Below the pieces are notes generated by a model, which was not told where the DNA came from, did no database searches, and was given only the letters and a program-made list of their open reading frames with translations. Source: Rhizobium sp. S152 (GTDB lineage: Bacteria; Pseudomonadota; Alphaproteobacteria; Rhizobiales; Rhizobiaceae). From it: DNA of 64,000 nt. Shown in pieces: positions 31,620 to 40,135 of this stretch (within the stretch, counting starts at the first letter, position 1; each line of letters starts with the position of its first letter). The stretch is from NCBI RefSeq assembly GCF_030380735.1, contig NZ_JAUDRZ010000001.1, positions 124,001-188,000 on the forward strand, read 5' to 3'. A program made the position numbers and the translations under genes.

Positions 31620-33506
31620 ATGGCAAATGTCGCAAGCGTCGGTGGCGCGAAGGCCGGACCGATGACATCGGAGGAGAAGAAGGTCATCTTCGCCTCCTCG
31701 CTCGGCACCGTATTCGAGTGGTACGACTTCTATCTTTACGGCTCGCTCGCCACCTATATCGGCGCGACTTACTTCACCCAGTATCCAGAAGCCACACGCA
31801 ACATCTTCACGCTGCTGGCCTTTGCCGCCGGCTTCCTGGTTCGTCCGTTCGGCGCGCTGGTCTTCGGCCGCCTCGGCGATCTCGTCGGCCGGAAATATAC
31901 CTTCTTGGTGACGATCCTGATCATGGGTCTATCGACTTTCCTGGTCGGTATCCTGCCGGGTGCCGCCACTATCGGCATCGCTGCCCCGATTATCCTGATC
32001 GGCCTTCGTCTGCTGCAGGGCCTGGCGCTCGGCGGTGAATATGGCGGGGCCGCCACCTACGTGGCCGAGCACGCGCCGAACGGCCGGCGCGGCTACTTCA
32101 CCTCCTGGATTCAGACCACGGCTACGCTCGGCCTTTTCCTGTCGCTGATCGTCATCGTCGGCGTGCAGTTCATCATGGGCAAGGAAGCCTTCGCCGCCTG
32201 GGGCTGGCGTATTCCCTTCCTGGTCTCCGTCATCCTGCTCGGCGTCTCCGTCTGGATCCGCGTACGGATGAATGAGTCTCCGGCCTTCCAGAAAATGAAG
32301 GCGGAAGGCAAGGGCTCCAAGGCACCGCTGACGGAAGCCTTCGGCCAGTGGAAAAACGCCAAGATCGCGCTTATCGCGCTTCTCGGCGCCACCATGGGTC
32401 AGGCGGTCGTTTGGTATGGCGGCCAGTTCTACTCTCTCTTCTTCCTGCAGAACGTACTCAAGGTAGACCTGCAAGCGGCCAACATCATGGTCGCCGTCGC
32501 CCTCATCCTCGCCACGCCTTTCTTCGTCATCTTCGGCGGCCTGTCGGATAGGATCGGTCGCAAGCCGATCATCATGGCCGGCCTGCTGATTGCGGCGGTC
32601 ACCTATAACCCGCTGTTCAAGGCCATGACCTGGACCGCCAACCCGGCGCTCGCCGAGGCCCAGGCATCCGTGAGGGCAACGGTGACGGCCGATCCGGCGG
32701 ACTGCAAATTCCAGTTCAACCCGACCGGCACATCCAAGTTCACCAGTTCCTGCGACGTCGCGACAGCCTTCCTGACCAAGAACTCGGTGCCCTACGATGT
32801 CGTCCCCGGTCCTGCCGGCCAGCCGGCAACGGTGAAGATCGGTGACGAAACCATCACCAGCTTCGACTCGGTTGCCGCCGGCGACAAGGCCAAGGGCCTG
32901 ACCGCTGCCTTCGAAAAAAGCGTCAACATCGCGCTCCACGATGGCGGCTATCCTCTGAACCGCGGTGCCATCAAGGTGCCGGACGCGAAGCTGGATGCCT
33001 TCATCACCGCCAATCCGGAGCTTGCCTTGAATGCCGACGCGATCCGCTCCGGTGCCAAGGAAACCATGCCGGCCGACAAGCTGGTGGCAGCCAAGCTGCT
33101 GACGGTCGATGAGGCCAATGGCGTCACCGACATGGCGGTCTACAATATCGCCGGCGGCGGTACCTTCGCCATGGCGGCCGACCCCGCCCGAGTCAACTGG
33201 ATCGGCACGATCGCCATCCTGTTCGTGCTGGTTCTCTATGTGACGATGGTTTACGGCCCGATCGCGGCCCTGCTGGTCGAACTCTTCCCGACCCGCATCC
33301 GATACACCGGCATGTCTCTGCCTTATCACATCGGTAACGGCTGGTTCGGCGGCCTGCTGCCGGCAACGGCCTTCGCGATGAGTGCCGCCACCGGCGACAT
33401 CTACTTCGGCCTCTGGTACCCGATCATTTTCGCCGCCATCACGCTTGTGATCGGCCTGATCTTCCTGCCGGAAACCAAGAATCGCGATATCCACGCCATG
33501 GATTGA
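31620..33506 (+). CDS. MHS-family MFS transporter with a large periplasmic insertion
   Basis: A metabolite:proton symporter of the MHS (ShiA/ProP/KgtP) group. TVFEWYDFYLYGSLATYI, GRLGDLVGRKYTF and LRLLQGLALGGEYGGAATYV are family hallmarks. The protein has 628 residues, well over the usual 430-560. The excess is a soluble segment of about 170 residues (roughly 345-515) between membrane spans 9 and 10, which topology places in the periplasm. It contains two cysteines (CKFQF, SSCDVA) that could form a disulfide. The start at 31620 has GGAGG upstream. Substrate unknown; dicarboxylates, osmolytes and shikimate are typical of the group. Confidence 0.88.
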   Translation: MANVASVGGAKAGPMTSEEKKVIFASSLGTVFEWYDFYLYGSLATYIGATYFTQYPEATRNIFTLLAFAAGFLVRPFGALVFGRLGDLVGRKYTFLVTILIMGLSTFLVGILPGAATIGIAAPIILIGLRLLQGLALGGEYGGAATYVAEHAPNGRRGYFTSWIQTTATLGLFLSLIVIVGVQFIMGKEAFAAWGWRIPFLVSVILLGVSVWIRVRMNESPAFQKMKAEGKGSKAPLTEAFGQWKNAKIALIALLGATMGQAVVWYGGQFYSLFFLQNVLKVDLQAANIMVAVALILATPFFVIFGGLSDRIGRKPIIMAGLLIAAVTYNPLFKAMTWTANPALAEAQASVRATVTADPADCKFQFNPTGTSKFTSSCDVATAFLTKNSVPYDVVPGPAGQPATVKIGDETITSFDSVAAGDKAKGLTAAFEKSVNIALHDGGYPLNRGAIKVPDAKLDAFITANPELALNADAIRSGAKETMPADKLVAAKLLTVDEANGVTDMAVYNIAGGGTFAMAADPARVNWIGTIAILFVLVLYVTMVYGPIAALLVELFPTRIRYTGMSLPYHIGNGWFGGLLPATAFAMSAATGDIYFGLWYPIIFAAITLVIGLIFLPETKNRDIHAMD

Positions 33507-33529
33507 GGTGCTTCAAGACCGCGACAGTG

Positions 33530-33563
33530 AACCCGGCGCTCCAGAAGGCGTCGGGTTTTCTTT
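33530..33563 (+). terminator. Terminator after the MHS transporter
   Basis: AACCCGGCGC and GCGTCGGGTT pair around an 8-base loop and are followed by TTCTTTT. It lies just before the convergent PAP2 gene end. Confidence 0.75.
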
Positions 33564-33573
33564 TGGAAAATGA

Positions 33574-34335
33574 CTAGAGTAATCGGCTGAGCCGCGGAGT
33601 CGGCCAGCCGCCATCACGCCCGATCGAAAACACCAGACCGAAACGCGCAAACAGGATCGATGTAGCGAAGGCGAGCCATGCACCGAGCGCCAAGCCGGCG
33701 GCGACGTCGCTTGGATAATGCACGCCGATGATCACCCGCGTCGCGCCGAGCCACAGCCCGATCCCGATGAAACCGAGACGAAACCGCGGAAAGAGCAGTG
33801 CCAGCGCCATGAACAGCGCGCCGATATTGGCCGAATGCCCCGACGGGAAGCTCTGGTGCAGGAAATCCATGTTGAACGGCGCGAAACTGAAAATGCCCTC
33901 CTGATCATAGATCAAAGGCCGCGCTCGCCCGATCGCGAACTTCAGGACATTGGCGACGATGGCGGTAAACAGGACAGAGAGGCCCACATAGGCCGTCATC
34001 TGGCCGAAATAGATCATGCGGAAACGTCGGCGTACCTTCCATAGCCGACGACGGACCAAATAGGCCGTTGCGAAGAGGGTGCAAAGACCGCCAAGGATCC
34101 AGGCAAGCCTGCCGATATCGGTTATATCGCCCGCGATCGAGATCAGCGGCGGTGCCAGATCCTTGGCGGCCAGACCGAGCGGGCGATCGAACACAAAAAA
34201 AGCGATGGCAACGGAATTGATCGCGGAAAAGGCAAAGCCCTTCCAGGGCACCCGGCGGTGGATTGTGCGGCGCGCCTGATAGCGCTTTTTCAGATAGCCC
34301 CAGAAACTCGGCCCGCGATCGACGCTCTCGTTCAT
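33574..34335 (-). CDS. PAP2-family membrane phosphatase
   Basis: A 253-residue integral membrane protein with the three-part PAP2 phosphatase signature: Lys132-x6-Arg139-Pro140 (KFAIGRARP), PSGH at 164-167, and Arg200-x5-His206-x3-Asp210 (RVIIGVHYPSD). Around six hydrophobic segments are visible, with the active-site loops facing the periplasm. Enzymes of this type remove phosphate from lipid A, undecaprenyl diphosphate, or phosphatidate-type lipids. LpxE/LpxF-like lipid A phosphatase is an attractive idea for a rhizobium, but nothing here fixes the substrate. It lies between the MHS transporter and leuB and is probably monocistronic. Confidence 0.88.
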   Translation of the reverse strand: MNESVDRGPSFWGYLKKRYQARRTIHRRVPWKGFAFSAINSVAIAFFVFDRPLGLAAKDLAPPLISIAGDITDIGRLAWILGGLCTLFATAYLVRRRLWKVRRRFRMIYFGQMTAYVGLSVLFTAIVANVLKFAIGRARPLIYDQEGIFSFAPFNMDFLHQSFPSGHSANIGALFMALALLFPRFRLGFIGIGLWLGATRVIIGVHYPSDVAAGLALGAWLAFATSILFARFGLVFSIGRDGGWPTPRLSRLL

Positions 34336-34401
34336 TCCGCCCCTGCTTCTTTTCTCAATGCACGGGGGAGATAGGGGCTGCGGCAGGTGCCTTCAATGCA
34401 A

Positions 34402-34433
34402 AGGCCCTCCGCATCGTAGGATGCGAAGGGCCT
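34402..34433 (-). terminator. Hairpin downstream of leuB
   Basis: AGGCCCT-CCGCATC and GATGCG-AAGGGCCT pair around GTAG with one mismatch. On the minus strand it is followed by TTGCATT. It is probably the leuB transcript end. Confidence 0.65.
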
Positions 34434-34439
34434 GAAAGG

Positions 34440-34455
34440 TGTTTCACGTGAAATA
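34440..34455. promoter_or_regulatory. parS chromosome-segregation site
   Basis: The 16-mer TGTTTCACGTGAAATA matches the bacterial parS consensus TGTTTCACGTGAAACA at 15 of 16 positions. It lies between the leuB stop codon and its terminator. ParB binds such sites, which cluster near the chromosome origin. The parAB genes are not in the window. Confidence 0.82.
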
Positions 34456-35568
34456 TCAGGCAGAAAGCGCCTTGAACTCGGACAGGATCGCTTCGCCCAT
34501 CTCGACAGTGCCGACCTTCTTGGCACCGTCGGCCATGATATCGGCGGTGCGGATGCCCTTGTCGAGGACGTTGGCGATCGCCTTCTCGAGATTGTCGGCT
34601 TCCTTGACCATGCCGAAGGAGTAACGCAGGCACATGGCGAACGAGGCGATCATCGCGATCGGATTGGCAATGCCCTTACCGGCGATGTCAGGTGCCGAAC
34701 CATGCACCGGCTCGTAGAGCGCCTTGCGCTTGCCGGTCTTGCCGTCAGGCGCACCAAGCGAAGCCGACGGCAGCATGCCGAGCGAACCCGTCAGCATGGC
34801 GGCAACGTCGGACAGCATGTCGCCGAACAGGTTGTCGGTGACGATGACGTCGAACTGCTTCGGCGCGCGCACCAGCTGCATGCCGCCGGCATCCGCCAGC
34901 ATGTGCTCGAGCTTGACGTCGGAATACTTGTCCTTGTGCGTCGCGGTTACCACCTGGTTCCACAACACACCCGACTTCATGACGTTGCGCTTTTCCATCG
35001 AGCAGACGCGGTTCTGGCGCGTGCGAGCCATTTCGAAGGCGACCGCCGAGATGCGTTCGATCTCGTAGGTGTCATAGACCTGCGTGTCGATGGCGCGCTT
35101 CTGGCCGTTGCCGAGATCGGTGATCGTCTTCGGCTCGCCGAAATAGACGCCACCCGTCAGTTCGCGGATGATCAGGATATCGAGGCCTTCGACCAGCTCC
35201 GGCTTCAGCGACGAGGCGGAAGCGAGCGCCGGGTAGCAGATCGCCGGACGCAGATTGGCGAACAGCTCGAGATCCTTGCGCAGGCGCAACAGACCGGCTT
35301 CCGGGCGCACTTCATACGGAACGTCGTCCCACTTCGGGCCGCCGACGGCACCGAAGAGAACCGCATCGGCGGCAAGCGCCTTCTGCATGTCGGCTTCGGA
35401 GATCGCCGCACCGTGGGCGTCATAGGCGCTGCCGCCGACCAGACCTTCGTCGGTGACGAAGCCGGCGGACATTTCCTCGTTCATGTAAGCGATGATCTTG
35501 CGGACCTCGCCCATGGCCTCGGGGCCGATGCCGTCGCCAGGCAGCAGGAAAAGATTGCGCGTTGTCAT
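34456..35568 (-). CDS. leuB: 3-isopropylmalate dehydrogenase
   Basis: Oxidises and decarboxylates 3-isopropylmalate with NAD+ in leucine synthesis. The 370 residues begin [17 protein letters not shown], a diagnostic start. [25 protein letters not shown] and the metal-binding [26 protein letters not shown] (aspartates that bind Mg/Mn) are all present. The start at 35568 has GGAGG 8 bases upstream; the longer frame to 35667 has no support. LeuD lies 1.2 kb away on the same strand but is separated by a dehydratase gene on the other strand, so the two are not an operon. LeuC is absent here. Confidence 0.97.
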   Translation of the reverse strand: MTTRNLFLLPGDGIGPEAMGEVRKIIAYMNEEMSAGFVTDEGLVGGSAYDAHGAAISEADMQKALAADAVLFGAVGGPKWDDVPYEVRPEAGLLRLRKDLELFANLRPAICYPALASASSLKPELVEGLDILIIRELTGGVYFGEPKTITDLGNGQKRAIDTQVYDTYEIERISAVAFEMARTRQNRVCSMEKRNVMKSGVLWNQVVTATHKDKYSDVKLEHMLADAGGMQLVRAPKQFDVIVTDNLFGDMLSDVAAMLTGSLGMLPSASLGAPDGKTGKRKALYEPVHGSAPDIAGKGIANPIAMIASFAMCLRYSFGMVKEADNLEKAIANVLDKGIRTADIMADGAKKVGTVEMGEAILSEFKALSA

Positions 35569-35726
35569 GAAGTCCTCCGGAAAAACAGGTTGCGGCTTAT
35601 TATCCCCCGGCAAGAGGCATTTCAAGCGAGCAAGAGGCCGTTTCGGTACGGTTGGGGCTATACACATGCCGGATCGCCCTCGGTTGACCCCGTGATTTGC
35701 CTAGGCAACAAGAGGCTATCTTGACC

Positions 35727-36677
35727 ATGATCCGGAAAACACCAATGCCCGACGCACAACTCCATCTCGACACTCCGCTCTTCCGCACCGCCGCCGATTA
35801 TAGCGCCGCTGACAGGCCGCTCTGGCTGAAGCTGGACGCGTTGCAGCCGGCGGGAAGCTTCAAGCTGCGCGGCGTCGGCAGATTGTGCCAGCACGAAGTG
35901 GAAAACGGCGCCAAGGAGATCTTCTGCGCCTCGGGCGGCAATGCAGGCATCGCCGCCGCCTATGCCGGCCGCGCGCTCGGCGTTCCCGTCACCATCGTCG
36001 TGCCGGAAACCACCTCCGAAGAAGTCCGCCGCTCCATCGCTGCGACCGGCGCCGCCGTCCTCGTCCATGGCTCCGTTTTCGACGAGGCCAACGCCCATGC
36101 GGTCAATCTCGCAGAGGAGCGTAAGGCTGCCTATGTGCATCCCTTCGACCACCCTCTGCTCTGGGAAGGCCACGGCACGCTGGTCGACGAAGTGGTAGCC
36201 AAGGGCTCCGAATTCGATTGTGTCATCGCCAGTGTAGGCGGCGGCGGCCTGCTCGCCGGCATCGTCGCCGGCCTGAAACGCAATGGTCTCGATAATGTGC
36301 CCGTCATCGCCGTCGAGACCGAAGGTGCCGCGTCCTTCCACGCCAGCCTGGCAGCTGACGAACGCATAACCCTGCCCGCCATCACCTCGATCGCCAACTC
36401 GCTTGGCGCGCGCCAGGTCGCCCAGCATGTCTTCGATCTGCCCAAGCATCATCCGATCGAGAGCGTGACGGTGACCGACGCCGAAGCCGTCGCCGCCTGC
36501 CTGAAACTCGCCGACGCCTATCGTATCCTCGTCGAACCCGCCTGCGGCGCGGCGCTCGCAGTAGCCGACGCCCATCCCGATCTCCTCGCGCGCTTCAAAA
36601 ACCCGCTGATCGAAGTGTGCGGCGGCATCGGCGTATCGCTGGATAAGCTTAAGATGTGGCGAGAGCGGCTGCTCTGA
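35727..36677 (+). CDS. PLP-dependent serine/threonine dehydratase-like protein
   Basis: A 316-residue fold-type II PLP enzyme, probably deaminating L-serine or L-threonine to the 2-oxo acid. The PLP lysine is Lys46 in GSFKLRG, the phosphate loop is SGGNAG with GGGGLLAG further on, and the layout follows the compact mammalian-type serine dehydratase (no C-terminal ACT regulatory domain, unlike IlvA). Start is uncertain between 35727 and 35745, where MPDAQLHLDTPLF begins with GGA upstream. It lies between leuB and leuD, both on the other strand. Related racemases cannot be fully excluded. Confidence 0.83.
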   Translation: MIRKTPMPDAQLHLDTPLFRTAADYSAADRPLWLKLDALQPAGSFKLRGVGRLCQHEVENGAKEIFCASGGNAGIAAAYAGRALGVPVTIVVPETTSEEVRRSIAATGAAVLVHGSVFDEANAHAVNLAEERKAAYVHPFDHPLLWEGHGTLVDEVVAKGSEFDCVIASVGGGGLLAGIVAGLKRNGLDNVPVIAVETEGAASFHASLAADERITLPAITSIANSLGARQVAQHVFDLPKHHPIESVTVTDAEAVAACLKLADAYRILVEPACGAALAVADAHPDLLARFKNPLIEVCGGIGVSLDKLKMWRERLL

Positions 36678-36685
36678 AGCCAAAG

Positions 36686-36714
36686 AAAAAGCCGGTGGGC
36701 GGACCCACCGGCTT
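36686..36714 (-). terminator. Terminator after leuD
   Basis: AAGCCGGTGGG and CCCACCGGCTT form a strong stem around TCCG on the minus strand, followed by TTTCTTT. It sits between the leuD stop and the convergent dehydratase gene. Confidence 0.85.
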
Positions 36715-36737
36715 GATCATGTATCTTGTCGAGGCGC

Positions 36738-37346
36738 TTACGCAGCCCAGGGATGGGCAGCGGCGTTGGCCTTTTCGAACTGGTCGATTTCCTTGCCCTT
36801 CTCCATCGTCAGGCCGATATCGTCGAGACCGTTCAGCATGCAATGGCGCTTGAAGGCATCGAGATCGAATTTGATCGAGCCGCCGTCGGGACCGGTGATT
36901 TCCATGTTTTCCAGATCGACCGTCAGGATCGCGTTGGAGCCGCGCGAGGCGTCGTCCAACAGCTTTTCCAGATTTTCCGGGCTGACCTTGATCGGCAGGA
37001 TGCCGTTCTTGAAACAGTTGTTGTAGAAAATGTCGGCGAAGCTGGTGGAGATCACGCAGCGGATGCCGAAATCGAGAAGCGCCCACGGAGCGTGCTCGCG
37101 CGAGGAGCCGCAGCCGAAATTGTCACCGGCGACGAGAATCTTGGCGTTCTGGTAGGCCGGCTTGTTGAGAACGAAATCCTCGTTCGGCGTGCCGTCTTCA
37201 TTATAGCGGGCTTCCGCGAAGAGACCCTTGCCGAGGCCAGTGCGCTTGATCGTCTTCAGGTAATCCTTCGGGATGATCATGTCGGTGTCGATATTGACGA
37301 CCGGCAGAGGGGCGGCGACGCCCGTCAGCTTGGTGAATTTTTCCAT
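36738..37346 (-). CDS. leuD: 3-isopropylmalate dehydratase small subunit
   Basis: Small subunit of isopropylmalate isomerase, which with LeuC converts 2- to 3-isopropylmalate. The 202 residues match LeuD type 1. [20 protein letters not shown] (18-37), [17 protein letters not shown] (substrate-binding loop) and [17 protein letters not shown] are conserved. GGAGG precedes the ATG. It is monocistronic with its own terminator. The partner leuC is elsewhere in the genome, as usual in rhizobia. Confidence 0.97.
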   Translation of the reverse strand: MEKFTKLTGVAAPLPVVNIDTDMIIPKDYLKTIKRTGLGKGLFAEARYNEDGTPNEDFVLNKPAYQNAKILVAGDNFGCGSSREHAPWALLDFGIRCVISTSFADIFYNNCFKNGILPIKVSPENLEKLLDDASRGSNAILTVDLENMEITGPDGGSIKFDLDAFKRHCMLNGLDDIGLTMEKGKEIDQFEKANAAAHPWAA

Positions 37347-37472
37347 GGCCTGGCCTCCAGTTCGGCAGAGATAGTGTGTTGATCAGCGTTTAGTCCAGTT
37401 TCCCGGCAAAATGAAGGGGAATCTGCAGCCCCGGCCAGCACCTGAAGATTCGGCTGGCCCGGTGCGGCTGAT

Positions 37473-37901
37473 CTAGCCGGCCTTGCCGGGCTCGTTCATC
37501 GCCCAGGAGACGCCGAAGGGATCGCGCAGCTGACCATAACGGTCGCCCCAGAACATGCGCTCGACGGGCATCACGACCTCGAGACCGGCCTTGACCGCCC
37601 GCTCCCACCATAGATCGATGTCGTCGACCACGAGCTGCAGTGAGAAACCCTGATGTGGCCGGAACGGATGGCCGTGCTCGGGATAGGCGTCGCTCAGCAT
37701 CAGCGAGCTGCCGTTGATGTAGAGATGCACATGCATCGTGCGCCCCTTTTCATCGGGCGGCACGACGAATGCCTGCTCGGCACCGAAAGCTTGTTCGTAG
37801 AATTCCGCCGCCTTCAGCGCGCCATCGACCGTGATATAAGGCAGTAGCCCGTTCTTGACCGGCGGCATGGCCGTCTGGCCGGTTTGCGTTTCGCTTTCCA
37901 T
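37473..37901 (-). CDS. VOC-family (glyoxalase/PhnB-like) protein
   Basis: A 142-residue vicinal oxygen chelate fold protein. LLPYITVDGALKAAEFYEQAFGAE at the start, LMLSDAYPE in the middle and the closing GDRYGQLRDPFGVSW are typical of the PhnB/DUF1428-like branch, often annotated as glyoxalase/bleomycin resistance. The start at 37901 has GGAGG five bases upstream. It is isolated between leuD and a small membrane protein. Such proteins have very varied or unknown activities, and the metal-ligand set is not clear enough to predict one. Confidence 0.8.
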   Translation of the reverse strand: MESETQTGQTAMPPVKNGLLPYITVDGALKAAEFYEQAFGAEQAFVVPPDEKGRTMHVHLYINGSSLMLSDAYPEHGHPFRPHQGFSLQLVVDDIDLWWERAVKAGLEVVMPVERMFWGDRYGQLRDPFGVSWAMNEPGKAG

Positions 37902-38009
37902 GCAGTCCTCCATTGCGTGATACTTGGGCAGGCAAAAGCCTTGCCGCATCTAGGACGCACAGAAAGAGCACGAGCCGACAGCCGTTGGAAAAGAAATCGA
38001 GCAGAACGA

Positions 38010-38258
38010 TCAGAGATCGATGATCGTGCCGCGACCGTCGTTCCAGATGCGCATGGTTTCGCCGGTATTGGCCTTGGCCTTGGACTGGGCCGTGGCACGC
38101 ACGGCGGCCGGCTTCATCTTCAGCGAAAGCGCGCGGCCCACCATCAGCACCGTCAGAATGCCGCCAACGGCGAGCGTCACGGAAAACGTGAGAAGCGCCA
38201 GTGCCGCGAATGCCGTAATGCCGGCAAGCAGGAGGAAGACGGAACGGATATTCTGCAT
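38010..38258 (-). CDS. Small membrane protein (82 aa)
   Basis: An 82-residue protein with a long hydrophobic N-terminal half (about residues 5-42), probably two membrane spans, and a basic alanine-rich tail ending IWNDGRGTIIDL. AAAGG lies ahead of the ATG at 38258; the frame continues upstream to 38366 but without support. It is divergent from the citrate lyase-like gene. No known domain is visible and the function is unknown. Confidence 0.6.
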   Translation of the reverse strand: MQNIRSVFLLLAGITAFAALALLTFSVTLAVGGILTVLMVGRALSLKMKPAAVRATAQSKAKANTGETMRIWNDGRGTIIDL

Positions 38259-38371
38259 GGGTTTTAAACCTTTCTCAGGAAAGGAATGTGGTCCTTCGTC
38301 TTCTTCTCTGCAAGGGAAGCATGGCTTTTTGTTGTCTTGCCATCCGTCACAAAGCTTGACACACATTCGTG

Positions 38372-39295
38372 ATGAGCCAAAGCCCCCTCACCCGCTCGAT
38401 GAACCTGCGCCGCTCAGTGCTGAGCGTTCCCGCGATAATCCCTCGTGCCCTGGAAAAGACCCATCAGCTCGATTGCGACTCGGTGATCTTCGACCTCGAG
38501 GATTCGGTAGCGCCCGAGAAGAAGGCCGAAGCGCGCGAAAACCTGGCTGCCTTCTTCCGCGGCAAACCGCTCGAAGGCAAGGAACGCATCATCCGCATCA
38601 ACGGCCTCGACACCATCTGGGGCCGCGCCGACATGGATCTCGTAAGCACCCTGGGGCCGGATGCCGTTCTCCTACCGAAAGTCGATGAGCCGCAAGACAT
38701 CATGGCGGTCGGCGACATTCTCGCGGATGCAGATGCGCCGGAGGAATTGCGCATCTGGGCGATGATCGAGACGCCGCGCGGCGTCCTCAACGCCGCGGCG
38801 ATCGCGGAATCGGGCCGGACGGCGGGCTCGAGGCTCGATTGCTTCGTCGTCGGCCTCAACGACCTGCGCAAGGAAACCGGCGTCTTGCCGCAGCCCGGCC
38901 GACAGTACCTCGTTCCCTGGTTGATGCAGGTGATCCTCGCTGTGCGCGCCTACGGTCTTGGCGCGATCGACAGCGTCTTCAACGATTTCAAGGATAGCGA
39001 TGCCTTAGACGCCGAATGCGCCGAAGCGCGCGCCATGGGCTTCGACGGTAAGATGCTGATCCATCCCGCGCAGATCGAGGCGGCCAACAGGAACTTCGGG
39101 CCCGACGCATCCGCGATAGCCGAAGCGCAGGCGATCATAAAAGCCTTCGCCGACCCCACCGCCGATGGGCTGAACGTCATCAACGCCAACGGCCGTATGA
39201 TCGAGCGGCTGCATCTTGTCCAGGCGGAAACTCTGGTTCATAAAGCCCGCCTGATTGCCGAACGCCAATCGGCGAAGCGCCCAGAGACGAAGTGA
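38372..39295 (+). CDS. HpcH/HpaI-type CoA ester lyase (CitE-like)
   Basis: A 307-residue TIM-barrel lyase of the citrate lyase beta/malyl-CoA lyase family. RRSVLSVPAIIPRALEK (substrate-binding arginine), DSVIFDLEDSVAPEKK (metal-binding acidic residues), IRINGLDT, the MIETPRGVLNA segment with its metal-binding glutamate, and MGFDGKMLIHPAQIE are all characteristic. Citrate lyase alpha and gamma subunits are absent nearby, so a stand-alone lyase such as malyl-CoA or citramalyl-CoA lyase is more likely. Start is uncertain (GTG 38369, ATG 38372 or ATG 38399); none has a strong ribosome site. It is followed within 8 bases by the DUF1737 gene. Confidence 0.85.
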   Translation: MSQSPLTRSMNLRRSVLSVPAIIPRALEKTHQLDCDSVIFDLEDSVAPEKKAEARENLAAFFRGKPLEGKERIIRINGLDTIWGRADMDLVSTLGPDAVLLPKVDEPQDIMAVGDILADADAPEELRIWAMIETPRGVLNAAAIAESGRTAGSRLDCFVVGLNDLRKETGVLPQPGRQYLVPWLMQVILAVRAYGLGAIDSVFNDFKDSDALDAECAEARAMGFDGKMLIHPAQIEAANRNFGPDASAIAEAQAIIKAFADPTADGLNVINANGRMIERLHLVQAETLVHKARLIAERQSAKRPETK

Positions 39296-39303
39296 AAGAC
39301 CCG

Positions 39304-39510
39304 ATGAAACTCTACCGCCTTCTGACCGGCCAGGACGACGCCGCTTTCTGCCACCGCGTAACGGACGCCCTCAACAAGGGCTGGTCGCTGAACGGCTCGC
39401 CGTCGCTCACCTTCAATGCCCAGACCGGTCAGGTGATCTGCGCTCAGGCAATCGTCAAGCATGTCGAAGGCAAGGATTACCATCCCGACATGAAGCTCTC
39501 CGAGCAGTAA
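39304..39510 (+). CDS. DUF1737 protein
   Basis: A 68-residue protein beginning MKLYRLLTGQDDAAFCHRV, with NKGWSLNGSPSLTFN in the centre and an AIVKHVEG close, the recognisable DUF1737 pattern (small protein with a WxLxGxP core). An in-frame GTG at 39292 overlaps the upstream stop; ATG at 39304 gives the family N-terminus. It is very probably co-transcribed with the CoA lyase gene. Function is not established. Confidence 0.75.
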   Translation: MKLYRLLTGQDDAAFCHRVTDALNKGWSLNGSPSLTFNAQTGQVICAQAIVKHVEGKDYHPDMKLSEQ

Positions 39511-39534
39511 GCGCTCAGAAACGGCGATCGGCCA

Positions 39535-39972
39535 CTAACGCTCGGCCGCCTCTTCGGCGCTCGCCTCGATCCGCTCCATGTCGTCGTCACTCAGACCAAA
39601 ATGATGGCCGATCTCATGGATCAGCACATGGGTGATGATATCGCCCAGCGTCTCGTCGTTCTCGGCCCAGTAGTCGAGGATCGGTCTGCGGTAGAGGCGA
39701 ATGCGGTTCGGCAGCTCGCCGGTTTCCATGGTGAAACGCTCCGATATGCCGCGTCCCTCGAAAAGGCCGAGCAGATCGAACGGCGTTTCCAGAGCCATGT
39801 CCTCGAACACGTCATCATCGGGAAAATCTTCGATTTCGATCGTCAGATTGGTCGTCAGCGCACGGAATTCATCCGGCAGGTGGCTGTAGGCCTCCATCGC
39901 CAGGGACTCGAACGTGCTGATTGTCGGAGCGTGGCGATCCTGCCAATTGTCGCTCTGGTCTATGCGAGCCAT
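39535..39972 (-). CDS. Zincin-like metallopeptidase family protein
   Basis: A 145-residue protein of the possible zinc metallo-peptidase family (PF06262-like). The HExxH motif is HEIGHHFG with His119, Glu120 and His123, followed by a conserved LSDDDMERIE. The preceding ETLGDIITHVLI helix fits the same family. The start at 39972 has AAAGGAG close upstream. There is no signal peptide, so it is cytoplasmic. Family members are common in alphaproteobacteria, and their substrates are mostly unknown. It is convergent to the DUF1737 gene. Confidence 0.85.
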   Translation of the reverse strand: MARIDQSDNWQDRHAPTISTFESLAMEAYSHLPDEFRALTTNLTIEIEDFPDDDVFEDMALETPFDLLGLFEGRGISERFTMETGELPNRIRLYRRPILDYWAENDETLGDIITHVLIHEIGHHFGLSDDDMERIEASAEEAAER

Positions 39973-40099
39973 AAAAGCTCCTTTCCTTTGTCCGCCCATA
40001 TAGAGCCTTTGCAGCCGATTTTCGAGAGTGGAATCAAGGGCAGGAATAAATTCACATCAAACGCCTGTTGACTCTTCCGCCAAGCTCTGGAATCCATAA

Positions 40100-40114
40100 G
40101 AACATAACAGGAAC
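40100..40114. promoter_or_regulatory. LexA box (SOS operator)
   Basis: GAAC at 40100-40103 and GAAC at 40111-40114 are separated by ATAACAG, exactly the alphaproteobacterial LexA direct repeat GAAC-N7-GAAC. It lies 22 bases ahead of the imuA start codon, so the mutasome operon should be repressed by LexA and induced by DNA damage. Confidence 0.9.
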
Positions 40115-40135
40115 ATTAAACCTTGGAGTGACGTC

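Noticed and set aside
31929..33494. 521-residue minus-strand frame
   Set aside because: It lies entirely antisense to the MHS transporter; its charged, repetitive composition is what a GC-rich reverse frame gives, and there is no ribosome site.
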